Shown piece after piece: positions 21,164 to 29,629 of a stretch of 64,000 nt of DNA (position 1 is the stretch's first letter; the number at the start of each line of letters is the position of its first letter). The stretch is from Streptomyces sp. SCSIO 75703 (lineage in GTDB: Bacteria; Actinomycetota; Actinomycetes; Streptomycetales; Streptomycetaceae): the NCBI RefSeq assembly GCF_036607905.1, contig NZ_CP144555.1, positions 1,240,001-1,304,000 on the forward strand, written 5' to 3'. The position numbers and the translations under genes were made by a program. The notes under the pieces are model-generated. The model did no database searches. It saw only the letters and a program-made list of their open reading frames with translations, and was not told where the DNA came from.

Positions 21164-21523
21164 GTGACAGGAGGCGACGCGGGGGGCCGGCTCGTCCGGC
21201 CGTTCACCCTGACCGGCGGACGGACCCGGCCCAGCCGCGCCGACTTCACCCTCATCACCACGGTGACCGCGGTCGATCCGCAGCCCGTGCGGGCGGCCCG
21301 GCCGCAGCCCGAGCACCAGCGGATCCTGAGGCTGTGCGCCGAGCCGGTCGCCGTGGCCGAGATCGCGGCCCGGCTGGACCTGCCGGTGAGCGTGGTCGTC
21401 ATCCTGCTCTGCGATCTGCTGGAGGCCGGCCGGATCACCGCCCGGCCGCCGCACTCCGTCTCGCGCACCACCCCGGACCTGGACCTGCTGCAGAAAGTGA
21501 GGGACGGCCTTGGCCGGCTCTGA
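21164..21523 (+). CDS. cvnC: CvnC DUF742 protein
   Basis: A 119-aa DUF742 protein with the family's N-terminal motif VRPFTLTGGRTRP and a winged-helix-like C-terminal half (ILRLCAEPVAVAEIAARLDLPVSVVVILL). It is the third member of the conservon complex. It starts with GTG at 21164, directly after the cvnB stop, and overlaps cvnD by 14 nt. Confidence 0.95.
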   Translation: MTGGDAGGRLVRPFTLTGGRTRPSRADFTLITTVTAVDPQPVRAARPQPEHQRILRLCAEPVAVAEIAARLDLPVSVVVILLCDLLEAGRITARPPHSVSRTTPDLDLLQKVRDGLGRL

Positions 21524-22100
21524 CCGCGCCGCTCCGGCGCCCGCGCCCGACACCGTCAAGATCCTGATCGCCGGGGGTTTCGGCGTCGGGAAGACCACCA
21601 TGGTCGGGTCGGTGAGCGAGATAGCCCCGCTGCGCACCGAGGAACCGCTGACCGCGGCCGGCCTCGACGTCGACGACCTGGCCGGCATCGAGAAGAAGCG
21701 GGCCACCACCGTCGCCCTGGACTTCGGCCGGATCAGCATCGGCCGGGAACTGGTGCTGTACCTGTTCGGCACCCCGGGCCAGCAGCGGTTCTGGTTCATG
21801 TGGAACGACCTGGCGATCGGCGCGCTCGGCGCGGTGGTCCTGGTCGACGTGCGCCGGCCCGAGACGAGCTTCGCCGCCATAGACTTCTTCGAACGCCGGG
21901 GCATCCCCTTCGTCGTTGGCGTCAACGGCTTCCACGGCCGTCACCCGTACCCGGCCGAGGACATCCGCGAGGCCCTGGCACTGCCCGACCACGTCCAGGT
22001 GCTGTTGTTCGACGCGCGGGAGCGGGCCTCGAGCCGGGACGTGCTCATCGCCCTCATCGACCAGCTCATCGACGCCGCGGCCGGGGCCACGGCGTCCTGA
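21510..22100 (+). CDS. cvnD: CvnD small GTP-binding protein
   Basis: A 196-aa Ras/MglA-like GTPase of the conservon. The P-loop is GGFGVGKTT (about residues 22-30). A switch/Walker B region reads LYLFGTPGQQRFWFMW, and the base-recognition segment GVNGFHG replaces the classical N-K-x-D. It begins at TTG 21510 within the end of cvnC (14-nt overlap) with AGGGACGG upstream. It probably cycles between GTP and GDP under CvnA/B/C control. Confidence 0.95.
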   Translation: MAGSDRAAPAPAPDTVKILIAGGFGVGKTTMVGSVSEIAPLRTEEPLTAAGLDVDDLAGIEKKRATTVALDFGRISIGRELVLYLFGTPGQQRFWFMWNDLAIGALGAVVLVDVRRPETSFAAIDFFERRGIPFVVGVNGFHGRHPYPAEDIREALALPDHVQVLLFDARERASSRDVLIALIDQLIDAAAGATAS

Positions 22101-22118
22101 GCCGCGTACCGCCCGGGG

Positions 22119-23078
22119 TCAGTCCAGTCCGGCCGAGGCCAGCCACGCCTTGGCCACGTCCAGGGGGTCCTTCTTGTCGAGCTGGATCCGGGCGTCCAGC
22201 TCGCGCAGGGTCTCGGTGTCCAGCTTGGCGGAGACCGCGTTCAGCGCCTCGACGCCCTCCCGGGGCAGGCCGTCCTTGGCGACGAGCGGGGTGACGTTGG
22301 CGAAGCCGAAGAGGTTCTCGGGGTCCTGGAGGACGACGAAGCCCTCCTTGACGATGGTGGGGTCGGTGGTGAAGATGTCCGCCGCCTGGACCGTGTTCCT
22401 GGTCAGCGCGGACTGGGTGAGGGGTCCGCCCGCGTCGAGCGCCTTGAAGGAGGCGAAGCGCAGCCCGTACACGGACTGGAGCCCCTCCAGGCCCTGACGG
22501 CGGGTCTGGAACTCGGGTGAGCCGCCGATCACCAGGTCCGGCGCGGCCTCCTTGAGGTCGGCGAGGGAGGACTCGGCGGTCAGCCGGTACTTCTTCGCGG
22601 TGGCCGCGTTGACGGCGACCGAGTCCTTGTTCTCGGCCGGCGAGGACTCCAGCAGGGTCAGCCGGGGATCGAGCTTCTCCTTGACGGCGGCGGTCACCGC
22701 CTCGGCGGACTCCTGCCCGGCGGCGGAGTCGAGGTAGGCGAGCAGCGAGCCGTTGTACTCCGGCAGGACGGTGACGGAACCGTTCTTCATCAGCCCGTAC
22801 GTCGTCTCGCGGCTGCCGATGTTGTGCTTGTAGGTGACCTTGAGGCCCTTGGCCTTGAGCGCCTCGCCGTAGATGTCGGCGAGCAGGGTGCTCTCGGCGA
22901 AGTTGTTGGAACCGACGACGACGGTCCCCTTCTCCGCCTTCTCCTCCGCCAGAGGGTTGTCGGCGGTCCCGCCGGAGGAGGAACAGCCCGCGAGCAGAGC
23001 CGCCGCGGCGGTGAGGGCGACGGCCGCCACGCCGGTGTGTCTCGTCCTGGACCTGCTGTTCTTCGCGGTAGAAGTCAT
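22119..23078 (-). CDS. Osmoprotectant (glycine betaine/choline) ABC transporter substrate-binding lipoprotein
   Basis: The OpuAC/OsmF-type (SBP_bac_8-like quaternary amine) binding component, last gene of a four-gene transporter operon. ATG 23078 gives a signal peptide with lipobox LLAGC followed by Ser/Gly-rich sequence. The fold begins GTVVVGSNNFAESTLLADIYGEALKAKGLKV and includes ADIFTTDPTIVKEGFVVLQDP, both typical of this family. It captures compatible solutes outside the membrane for the two permeases encoded upstream. A longer in-frame start at 23129 is possible but lacks a signal-peptide layout. Confidence 0.9.
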   Translation of the reverse strand: MTSTAKNSRSRTRHTGVAAVALTAAAALLAGCSSSGGTADNPLAEEKAEKGTVVVGSNNFAESTLLADIYGEALKAKGLKVTYKHNIGSRETTYGLMKNGSVTVLPEYNGSLLAYLDSAAGQESAEAVTAAVKEKLDPRLTLLESSPAENKDSVAVNAATAKKYRLTAESSLADLKEAAPDLVIGGSPEFQTRRQGLEGLQSVYGLRFASFKALDAGGPLTQSALTRNTVQAADIFTTDPTIVKEGFVVLQDPENLFGFANVTPLVAKDGLPREGVEALNAVSAKLDTETLRELDARIQLDKKDPLDVAKAWLASAGLD

Positions 23079-23161
23079 CCGTCGATCCCAACCCGCCGCT
23101 CGTCGCCGAGTCAAGTGCCGCCGTGTCACGGTTTCCTCGCCCCCGGCCGGTCGCCCGCCGC

Positions 23162-23827
23162 TCAGCGCCGCCGCACCCCCGGTGAGACGGCCAGCCGGCC
23201 CGCGCCCCAGAACACGGCGAGGGTGGCCAGCGCCAGCAGGGCGACCAGGGTGGCGCCGCCGACCACCTTCTCGTAGTCGCGCTGGTAGAGCCCGTCGATG
23301 ATGTAGCGGCCGACTCCGCCGAGGCTGACGTAGGCGGCGATGGTGGCGGTGGAGACGACCTGGATGGCGGCCGAGCGCAGTCCGCTGAGGACCAGCGGCA
23401 GGGCGACGGGGAGTTCGACCCGGAAGAGGATGCCCGCCTCGGACATGCCGAGGCCGCGCGCCGCGTCCACCGGGGCGGGGTCGACGGAGCGGACCGCCTC
23501 GTACGTGGTGACGAGGATCGGCGGGACGGCGAGGACGACCAGTGGCACCATCACCGGCAGCAGGCCGATGCCGATGCCGACCGCGATGAGCACCAGCAGG
23601 CCGAAGCTGGGCAGGGCGCGGGCGGCGGTGGCGACGAAGGCGACGGCGTTGCCGCCGCGTCCGGTGTGCCCGGTGAGCAGGCCGGCCGGGAGCCCGACGG
23701 CGGCGGCGAGGCCGAGCGCCAGCAGGGTGTACCCGAGGTGCTCCAGCAGGCGCCGCGGTATGCCGTCGTAGCCCTGCCAGTGGGCGGGGTCGGCGAAGAA
23801 GGCGTGGACGTGGGTCAGGACGTTCAC
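23162..23827 (-). CDS. Osmoprotectant ABC transporter permease
   Basis: A 221-aa inner-membrane permease of the ProW/OpuCB type with about five to six hydrophobic helices. The EAA-like cytoplasmic loop is in EAVRSVDPAPVDAARGLGMSEAGILFRVELPVALP. The GTG at 23827 overlaps the stop of the preceding permease gene by 4 nt (GTGA), so the two are coupled. It pairs with the next permease in the membrane channel. Confidence 0.93.
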   Translation of the reverse strand: MNVLTHVHAFFADPAHWQGYDGIPRRLLEHLGYTLLALGLAAAVGLPAGLLTGHTGRGGNAVAFVATAARALPSFGLLVLIAVGIGIGLLPVMVPLVVLAVPPILVTTYEAVRSVDPAPVDAARGLGMSEAGILFRVELPVALPLVLSGLRSAAIQVVSTATIAAYVSLGGVGRYIIDGLYQRDYEKVVGGATLVALLALATLAVFWGAGRLAVSPGVRRR

Positions 23828-24528
23828 CGCGCGGCGCCCTCCGGTTCGGACGGCTCGGGCCGGCGCGCGGGCTTCGCGGAGGCGTGCGTGCCGCGTGGCA
23901 TCCACGGGGTGAGCAGGTTCCGGGCGAGGACCAGCAGCGCGTCGCAGGCGAGGGCGAGGACGGCGGTGGTGAGCACGGAGTTGAGGGCGAGTTCGGGCCG
24001 GTCGTAGCGCTGGGCGTCGGCGAGGAGGTTGCCGAGGGCGCCCTGGTTGCCGATGAGGGCGCCGACGCTGACCAGGGAGATGCTCGACGCGGTGGCCACC
24101 CGCAGCCCGGCGAGGATCGCGGGCACGGCGATCGGCAGTTGTACCTGGAACCAGCGGCGGGCCGGCCCGAGGCCCATGGCGGTGGCGGCGGCCAGGGTCT
24201 CCGGCGGCACCGAGCGGACCCCGTCCACGATCGCGGGGACCAGCACCACGAGGCTGTAGAGGGCGAGCGGGATCATCACCGTCAGCTCGCTCTGGCCGGT
24301 GTAGTCGATGAGGAGGACGAAGACGGCGAGCGACGGCACGGCGTAGAAGACGGTCGTCACGCCGAGCACGGGCGGGTAGAGCCAGCGGGCGCGGACGCAG
24401 AGCTGGGCGACCGGCAGGGCGAGCAGCAGCCCGGCCAGGACCGGCAGCAGGGCCTCGCGCAGGTGCAGGCCGATCAGGCCCGCGTAGCTGTGCTGGAGGT
24501 CGCTCGGGATGTCGAAGAAGCCGCTCAC
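23824..24528 (-). CDS. Osmoprotectant ABC transporter permease
   Basis: A 234-aa permease of the ProW/OpuCD type. The EAA loop is VRSVPPETLAAATAMGLGPARRWFQVQLPIAVP, and a second conserved segment GALIGNQGALGNLLADA follows. It begins at GTG 24528 (SGFFDIPSDL...), overlapping the ATPase stop by 4 nt. A polar Pro/Glu-rich C-terminal tail follows the last helix. Confidence 0.93.
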   Translation of the reverse strand: MSGFFDIPSDLQHSYAGLIGLHLREALLPVLAGLLLALPVAQLCVRARWLYPPVLGVTTVFYAVPSLAVFVLLIDYTGQSELTVMIPLALYSLVVLVPAIVDGVRSVPPETLAAATAMGLGPARRWFQVQLPIAVPAILAGLRVATASSISLVSVGALIGNQGALGNLLADAQRYDRPELALNSVLTTAVLALACDALLVLARNLLTPWMPRGTHASAKPARRPEPSEPEGAAR

Positions 24529-25658
24529 GGGGCGACCTCGGCGATCTCGGCGACGTCCCCCCGGCCGGCGGCGTGGGCGCTGCGGATGGCCTCGCCGATG
24601 GCCTGCTGGGAGACGACGCCGGTCACCCGGCCGTCGGCGTCCACGGCGACGGCCCAGCCGGTGGGCGAGAGGACCGCGCAGTCGAGGGCGGCGCGCAGGG
24701 AGTCGGTGCCGGGGACGAAGGGCCGGCCGTAGGGCAGCAGCCGCCGGGGCGCGATGGCGCCGGCGATCAGGTCGCGCGGCTCGCCCCAGCCCAGGGGGCG
24801 GCCGTCGGCGTCGGTGACGAGCAGGTACGGGGCGTCGGGCGCGGCGAGCCGCGCGGCGGGGGCGTCGAGGGGGACGACGGCGTCGGTGACCAGCTCCAGA
24901 TCGGCGGCGGGGAAGAAGGAGAGCCGCCGGACGCCGCGGTCGGCGCCGAGGAAGTCCTCGACGAAGGCGTCGGCGGGATCGGAGAGCAGGGCGGCGGGCG
25001 TGGCGAACTGGGCGAGCCGGCCGCCGGTGCGCATCACGGCGACCATGGTGCCGAGTTTGACGGCCTCGTCGATGTCGTGGGTGACGAAGACGATGGTCTT
25101 GCCGAGTTCGTCCTGGATGCGCAGGAGTTCGTCCTGGAGTCCCTTGCGCACCACGGGGTCGACGGCGGAGAACGGTTCGTCCATGAGGAGCACCGGCGGG
25201 TCGGCGGCGAGCGCCCGTGCCACGCCGACGCGCTGCTGCTGTCCGCCGGAGAGCTGGTAGGGGTAGCGGCGGGCGAGGGCGGTGTCGAGTCCGACGCGGT
25301 CCATCAGCTCGGCGGCGCGCTGCCTGGCTCGCGCCTTGCCCCAGCCGAGCAGGCGGGGCACGGTGGCGATGTTGTCGAGGACGGTGCGGTGCTGGAACAG
25401 GCCCGCGTTCTGGATGACGTAGCCCATGGAGCGGCGCAGGGCGGTGACGGGCTGCCGCTGGAGGTCCTCGCCGTCGAGGAGGATGGTGCCCTCGGTGGGC
25501 TCCACCATGCGGTTGATCATGCGGAGGGTCGTCGTCTTCCCGCATCCCGAGGGGCCGACGAGGACGGTGATCGCCCGGTCGGGTATGTCGAGCGACAGCC
25601 GGTCCACCGCCACCGTGCCGTCCGGGTACCGCTTGGTGACCGATTCCATCCGTATCAA
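24525..25658 (-). CDS. Osmoprotectant ABC transporter ATP-binding protein with CBS domains
   Basis: The ProV/OpuCA-type ATPase, first gene of the operon. Walker A is GPSGCGKTT (about residue 36), the signature is LSGGQQQRV, Walker B is VLLMDEPFSAVDP and the H-loop is VTHDIDEA. About 130 C-terminal residues form a tandem CBS-like region (LVTDADGRPLGW..., VDADGRVTGVV), which in homologs senses ionic strength. I choose TTG 25658 (MIRMESVTKRYPDG), the usual N-terminus, over the ATG three codons later. The 296 bp upstream hold the operon promoter and the msrB terminator. Confidence 0.92.
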   Translation of the reverse strand: MIRMESVTKRYPDGTVAVDRLSLDIPDRAITVLVGPSGCGKTTTLRMINRMVEPTEGTILLDGEDLQRQPVTALRRSMGYVIQNAGLFQHRTVLDNIATVPRLLGWGKARARQRAAELMDRVGLDTALARRYPYQLSGGQQQRVGVARALAADPPVLLMDEPFSAVDPVVRKGLQDELLRIQDELGKTIVFVTHDIDEAVKLGTMVAVMRTGGRLAQFATPAALLSDPADAFVEDFLGADRGVRRLSFFPAADLELVTDAVVPLDAPAARLAAPDAPYLLVTDADGRPLGWGEPRDLIAGAIAPRRLLPYGRPFVPGTDSLRAALDCAVLSPTGWAVAVDADGRVTGVVSQQAIGEAIRSAHAAGRGDVAEIAEVAP

Positions 25659-25918
25659 AACGCCGAACGCCCTTCGGGTCTGGCAGAAGCTGCCCGCTCC
25701 GGCCGTGGTCGGTGGGGCCGTTGCCGTCCTGGGTGCGGTCGGCGGTGTCGTGGGGCCCGGTGCCTGGGGCGACTCGTTCCCGTTCTGCGGATTTTCATAC
25801 CGGTGATTTTCGGCCATCACCGGCCCGAGTGCGGCACGTCACCCCCACGGCCGCGCGACGTCACCGCGCGAGCGCGGAGCGTGACCGGTTCGCGCCGTGC
25901 AACGTGGGGAAACGGGCC

Positions 25919-25944
25919 GGCCGGGGGCGTCGCGGCCCCCGGCC
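25919..25944 (-). terminator. Hairpin downstream of msrB
   Basis: A perfect 10-bp inverted repeat (GGCCGGGGGC / GCCCCCGGCC) with a 6-nt loop, 10 nt past the msrB stop codon. A nine-G run lies between the hairpin and the stop (25946-25954). Confidence 0.65.
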
Positions 25945-25954
25945 CGGGGGGGGG

Positions 25955-26362
25955 TCAGCCCTCCGTGGGGGTCAGCCGCAGGGAGATGCTGTTGATGCAG
26001 TACCGCTGGTCGGTGGGGGTGGGGTAGCCCTCCCCCTCGAAGACGTGTCCCAGGTGGGAGCCGCAGCGGGCGCAGCGCACCTCGGTGCGGACCATGCCGT
26101 GGGAGCGGTCCTCCAGCAGTTCCACCGCGTCGGTGTCCTTCGGGTCGAAGAAGGAGGGCCAGCCGCAGTGGGAGGCGAACTTCGTCCGCGAGGTGAACAG
26201 TTCCGCGCCGCAGGCGCGGCAGGAGTAGACGCCCTCGGTGGTGGTGTCGGTGTACTCGCCGGTGAAGGCGGGTTCGGTGCCGGCCTGGCGCAGGACGGCG
26301 TACTCCGACGGCGACAGTTCCGCGCGCCACTGCTCGTCCGGCTTCTCGACGTCGTACGGCAT
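25955..26362 (-). CDS. msrB: Peptide-methionine (R)-S-oxide reductase
   Basis: Reduces R-methionine sulfoxide in proteins after oxidative damage. The 135-aa SelR domain is complete: zinc-binding Cys pairs CRAC (48/51) and CARC (97/100), the substrate segment HCGWPSF (64-70) and catalytic Cys122 in RYCINSISL. The ATG start at 26362 is well placed. It lies 33 bp downstream of murC on the same strand. Confidence 0.96.
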   Translation of the reverse strand: MPYDVEKPDEQWRAELSPSEYAVLRQAGTEPAFTGEYTDTTTEGVYSCRACGAELFTSRTKFASHCGWPSFFDPKDTDAVELLEDRSHGMVRTEVRCARCGSHLGHVFEGEGYPTPTDQRYCINSISLRLTPTEG

Positions 26363-26395
26363 GAGCCCTCAGTCCCTCGTTCCGCGGTGTGCGTA

Positions 26396-27787
26396 CTACC
26401 GCTTCGACAACTGGTCCAGGATGCGCGGGCCGAGGTCCGTGACGTCGCCCGCCCCCATGGTGAGAACGAGGTCACCCGCCTTCGCCATTCCCGCGATGAC
26501 CGCGGGGGCCTCCTCCCGGTCGTGGACGGGGGTGACGTCGCCGCCGGCGGCGCGGGCCGCCTCGATGATCAGTTCGCTGGTGACGCCGGGGATGGGGTCC
26601 TCGCGGGCCGGATAGACGTCGAGGACGACGGAGGCGTCGGCCAGGCCCAGCGCCTGGCCCATCTCCTTGCCCAGTTCCTGGGTCCGGGAGAAGAGGTGCG
26701 GCTGGAAGAGGACGAGGATGCGGGCGTCGCCGACCGCGCCGCGCATCGCCTCCAGGTCGGCGGTCATCTCGGTCGGGTGGTGGGCGTAGGAGTCGACGAC
26801 CTGGACCCCGGCGGCCTCGCCCTTGAGCTGGAGGCGCCGCTTGACGCCGGTGTACGCGGCGAGCGCCGGGGCCAGTTCGGCGGGCGGGATGCCGAGGGCG
26901 GCGCCGGCGGCGAGGGCGGCCACCGCGTTGTGGGCGTAGTGGCGGCCGGGCACGGACAGCGCGAAGGTCAGCTCGGCGCCGTCGATGACGACGGTGACCC
27001 GGCTCCTCAGCCCCTGCGGGACGACCGAGAGGATGCGGACGTCGGCGTCCTCGGCCTCCCCGTACGTCACCGTCCGCACCGAGCCGGCCAGGCGCCGGGT
27101 CAGCTCCCTCGCGCCCTCGTGGTCGGCGGCGATCACCAGGGTGCCGCCGGGCACGATCCGGGCGGCGAACGTCTCGAACGACTCGTAGATCTCGTCCATG
27201 GACGCGTAGTTGGCGTGGTGGTCGAGTTCCACGTTGAGGACGATGGCGACCTCGGGCGCGTAGCGGTGGAAGCTGCGGTCGCTCTCGTCCGCCTCGGCCA
27301 CGAAGATCTCGCCCGCGCCGTCCAGGGCGTTGGAGCCGGGGGCGTCCAGGTCGCCGCCGATCGCGTAGGAGGGGGCGCGGCCCAGCTCGGTCAGGGAGAC
27401 CGCCAGCATCGAGGTGGTGGTGGTCTTGCCGTGCGTGCCGGCGACGGCGAGCGGGCGCAGGCCCGCCATCAGCGCGGCGAGGGCGTCGGAGCGGTGGATC
27501 ACGGGCAGGCCCAGCTCGGCCGCGCGGACCAGCTCGGGGTTGTCCTCGCGGATCGCCGAGGAGACGACCACGCAGCTCGCGTCGTCGGCGAGGTGCTCCG
27601 CGGCGTGCCCGATGTGGACCGTGGCGCCGAGCGCGCGCAGGGCCTCGGCGGTCGCGGAGTCCTTCGCGTCGCTGCCCGCCACCGCGGCGCCACGCTGGGC
27701 GAGGATCTTGGCGATGCCCGACATCCCGGCGCCGCCGATGCCGATGAAGTGCGGTCGGTCCATGGCGGACGGAAGGCCGGGTGCCAT
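26396..27787 (-). CDS. murC: UDP-N-acetylmuramate-L-alanine ligase
   Basis: A cytoplasmic peptidoglycan precursor enzyme that adds L-alanine to UDP-MurNAc using ATP. The 463-aa protein shows the Mur ligase layout: an N-terminal Rossmann-like domain (HFIGIGGAGMSGIAKIL), a central ATPase with AGTHGKTTTTSM (about residue 115), and a C-terminal domain with YAHHPTEM. The ATG at 27787 gives MAPGLPSAMDRPHF; the second ATG (MDRPHF) is an alternative. It stands alone, outside the dcw cluster, as in other Streptomyces. Confidence 0.95.
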   Translation of the reverse strand: MAPGLPSAMDRPHFIGIGGAGMSGIAKILAQRGAAVAGSDAKDSATAEALRALGATVHIGHAAEHLADDASCVVVSSAIREDNPELVRAAELGLPVIHRSDALAALMAGLRPLAVAGTHGKTTTTSMLAVSLTELGRAPSYAIGGDLDAPGSNALDGAGEIFVAEADESDRSFHRYAPEVAIVLNVELDHHANYASMDEIYESFETFAARIVPGGTLVIAADHEGARELTRRLAGSVRTVTYGEAEDADVRILSVVPQGLRSRVTVVIDGAELTFALSVPGRHYAHNAVAALAAGAALGIPPAELAPALAAYTGVKRRLQLKGEAAGVQVVDSYAHHPTEMTADLEAMRGAVGDARILVLFQPHLFSRTQELGKEMGQALGLADASVVLDVYPAREDPIPGVTSELIIEAARAAGGDVTPVHDREEAPAVIAGMAKAGDLVLTMGAGDVTDLGPRILDQLSKR

Positions 27788-27888
27788 GCGCTGTTCTCCC
27801 CAGGGTGCGACGGTGGTGTCGGCGGCGGACGCGCCGAGGGCCGGGTACGGCGTGAGCGCGCTCCCGGTGGCGGGAGCGCGGGCCCAGC

Positions 27889-28362
27889 CTATGCCTTGCT
27901 GTGGGAGAAGAGTTTCAGGACCGGCACACCGACCTTGTGGCGGGCCCGGGAGGCCCAGTCGCGGTGGAAGAACTCCTCCACGTAGTGCGGGTCGGTCAGC
28001 ACGATCACCTCGTCGGCGCCGGTCTCCTCGACCAGGGAGCGCAGTCCGTCCAGGGGGTGGTCCTCGACGAGGCGCCCCTCGGCCTCGGCGCCGGCGGCGC
28101 GCAGCGCGGTCAGGGAGACGTCCAGGGCCCGGCGGCCGACACTCCGCGCCTCCCGCCCCTCGGGGGTCTCGCCCTCGCGGACGGCGTCGTCCAGTTCACC
28201 GAGGGCGACGTCGTCGATGGCCCGCAGCAGCCGGTCCGCCTGGTCGCCGCGCGGCTGGAGCAGCACGCGGAACGTGACCGGCTCGTCCCCGTGCAAGGTG
28301 GTGACGAACTCCACGTCGGCGGACGTCAGGGCCTTCTCGATCATCAGTACGCTTGTGAACAC
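27889..28362 (-). CDS. Conserved protein of unknown function
   Basis: A 157-aa soluble protein. The C-terminal half (LRSLVEETGADEVIVLTDPHYVEEFFHRDWASRARHKVGVPVLKLFSH) has the alternating alpha/beta pattern and placement of a universal-stress or HUP-like fold, but no nucleotide-binding motif is visible. I cannot name a function. GTG 28362 is chosen because GGAGAAGGGG lies 8 nt upstream. It sits 101 bp upstream of murC on the same strand; that order recurs in Streptomyces, but no link is proven. Confidence 0.72.
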   Translation of the reverse strand: MFTSVLMIEKALTSADVEFVTTLHGDEPVTFRVLLQPRGDQADRLLRAIDDVALGELDDAVREGETPEGREARSVGRRALDVSLTALRAAGAEAEGRLVEDHPLDGLRSLVEETGADEVIVLTDPHYVEEFFHRDWASRARHKVGVPVLKLFSHSKA

Positions 28363-28604
28363 CAGGCGCCCCTTCTCCTTCGAGGGCCCTCGCGGGGCCC
28401 ACCCTCCGTGGGCCGTACGGGACCCTGCGGAAACCATCCTGCCCCGTGATCGCACGGGTGCTGCCGGATTCAGTGTGCCCGGCGCGGGCTAAACGGAACG
28501 GTTGATTCCGCCGATTACCGGGTCCGCAGTACGGGGCGAACACCCGTCCGGTCACGGTCGGGTCGCGATCCGGTCGCGGTCGGACCCCGGTCCGGGCCGC
28601 GCGG

Positions 28605-29402
28605 TCAGCCGCGCCGGTAGCGGCTGAAGAGGAAACCTTCCTCCTCCAGGAGTGACGCCAGGGCGAAGCGCTGGGGCACCCGCACCCCGGGTCCGCCCGC
28701 GATCCGCTGCGCGTCGCCCGCGGTGAGCAGCGGCGAGACGGTGAGGCACAGCTCGTCGAGGACCCCGGCCGCGACGAACTGCCCCAGCAGCCGCGGGCCG
28801 CCCTCGGTCAGCAGCCGGGTGTGGCCGAGCCCGGCGAGCGCGGCGACGGCGCGGGCGGGGTCCACACCGACGCCGTCGCCGGCGATCACCACGCGGGCGC
28901 CCGCCCGCTCGGCGGCGGCGATCCGGTCGGGGGCCGCGGCGGCGCCGGTCAGCACGAGGGTGGGCGTCAGCGGCGAGGTGAACAGCGGCAGCGTGAAGTC
29001 CAGCTCCAGGCCGGCGCTGACCACCGCGATCGCCGGGGCCGGGCCCTGTCCCGCGGCCCGGCGCCGCTCGGCGAACTCCGCCCGCGCGCGGGCGGGCCGG
29101 TACCCCTCCTGGCGCACCGTCTCGGCCCCGGCGATCACCACGTCGGCGAGCGCCCGCAGCGTGCCGAAGACCCGCATGTCGGCGGCGCTGGAGATGGGCT
29201 GCGAACGGCCGTCGTGCTGACCGGCGCCGTCGAGCGTGGTGACCATGTTGGCCCGCAGCCACGCCGCGGCCCCGCCGCGCTCCCCCGGCTCCGGGTACGC
29301 GTAGAAGTCGGCCAGCTCGCCGAGGCCCCACTCCCCGTCCGCCTCGGCCGCGGGCTCCACGCTCTGATCGGTCGGATCGGTCACTGGGAACAGCCGTCGC
29401 AT
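28605..29402 (-). CDS. RibD C-terminal-domain (pyrimidine reductase-like) protein
   Basis: A 265-aa protein of the RibD_C / dihydrofolate-reductase-like fold. Conserved features are ANMVTTLDGA (about residue 52), the SSAADMRVFGTLRALADVVIAGAETVR block and LLTEGGPRLLGQFVAAGVLDELCLTVSPLL (about 195-225). No deaminase domain is attached. It may reduce a riboflavin-type or other pyrimidine with NADPH, but no riboflavin genes are near. The ATG start is at 29402. Confidence 0.85.
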   Translation of the reverse strand: MRRLFPVTDPTDQSVEPAAEADGEWGLGELADFYAYPEPGERGGAAAWLRANMVTTLDGAGQHDGRSQPISSAADMRVFGTLRALADVVIAGAETVRQEGYRPARARAEFAERRRAAGQGPAPAIAVVSAGLELDFTLPLFTSPLTPTLVLTGAAAAPDRIAAAERAGARVVIAGDGVGVDPARAVAALAGLGHTRLLTEGGPRLLGQFVAAGVLDELCLTVSPLLTAGDAQRIAGGPGVRVPQRFALASLLEEEGFLFSRYRRG

Positions 29403-29629
29403 ACCGCCCAGTCTCCCACGGGGCCCCCGGGCGGGGCGCGGGGGCTCCGCACGGGCGGCGGGGCGGACGGGGGCGCGGGCGGAGCGGGCGGTCCCGCCGG
29501 GCCCGGCCCCCGGCGCTTCGGCGGGGGCGGCTCAGGGCGCTCCGGGCCGCGGGCGCCCGCGGCCCGGCGGGGTCGCTCTCGTCACTCGGGGGCCGGGGCC
29601 ACGGGGTGGAGGGCCTACGATGGGGGATC

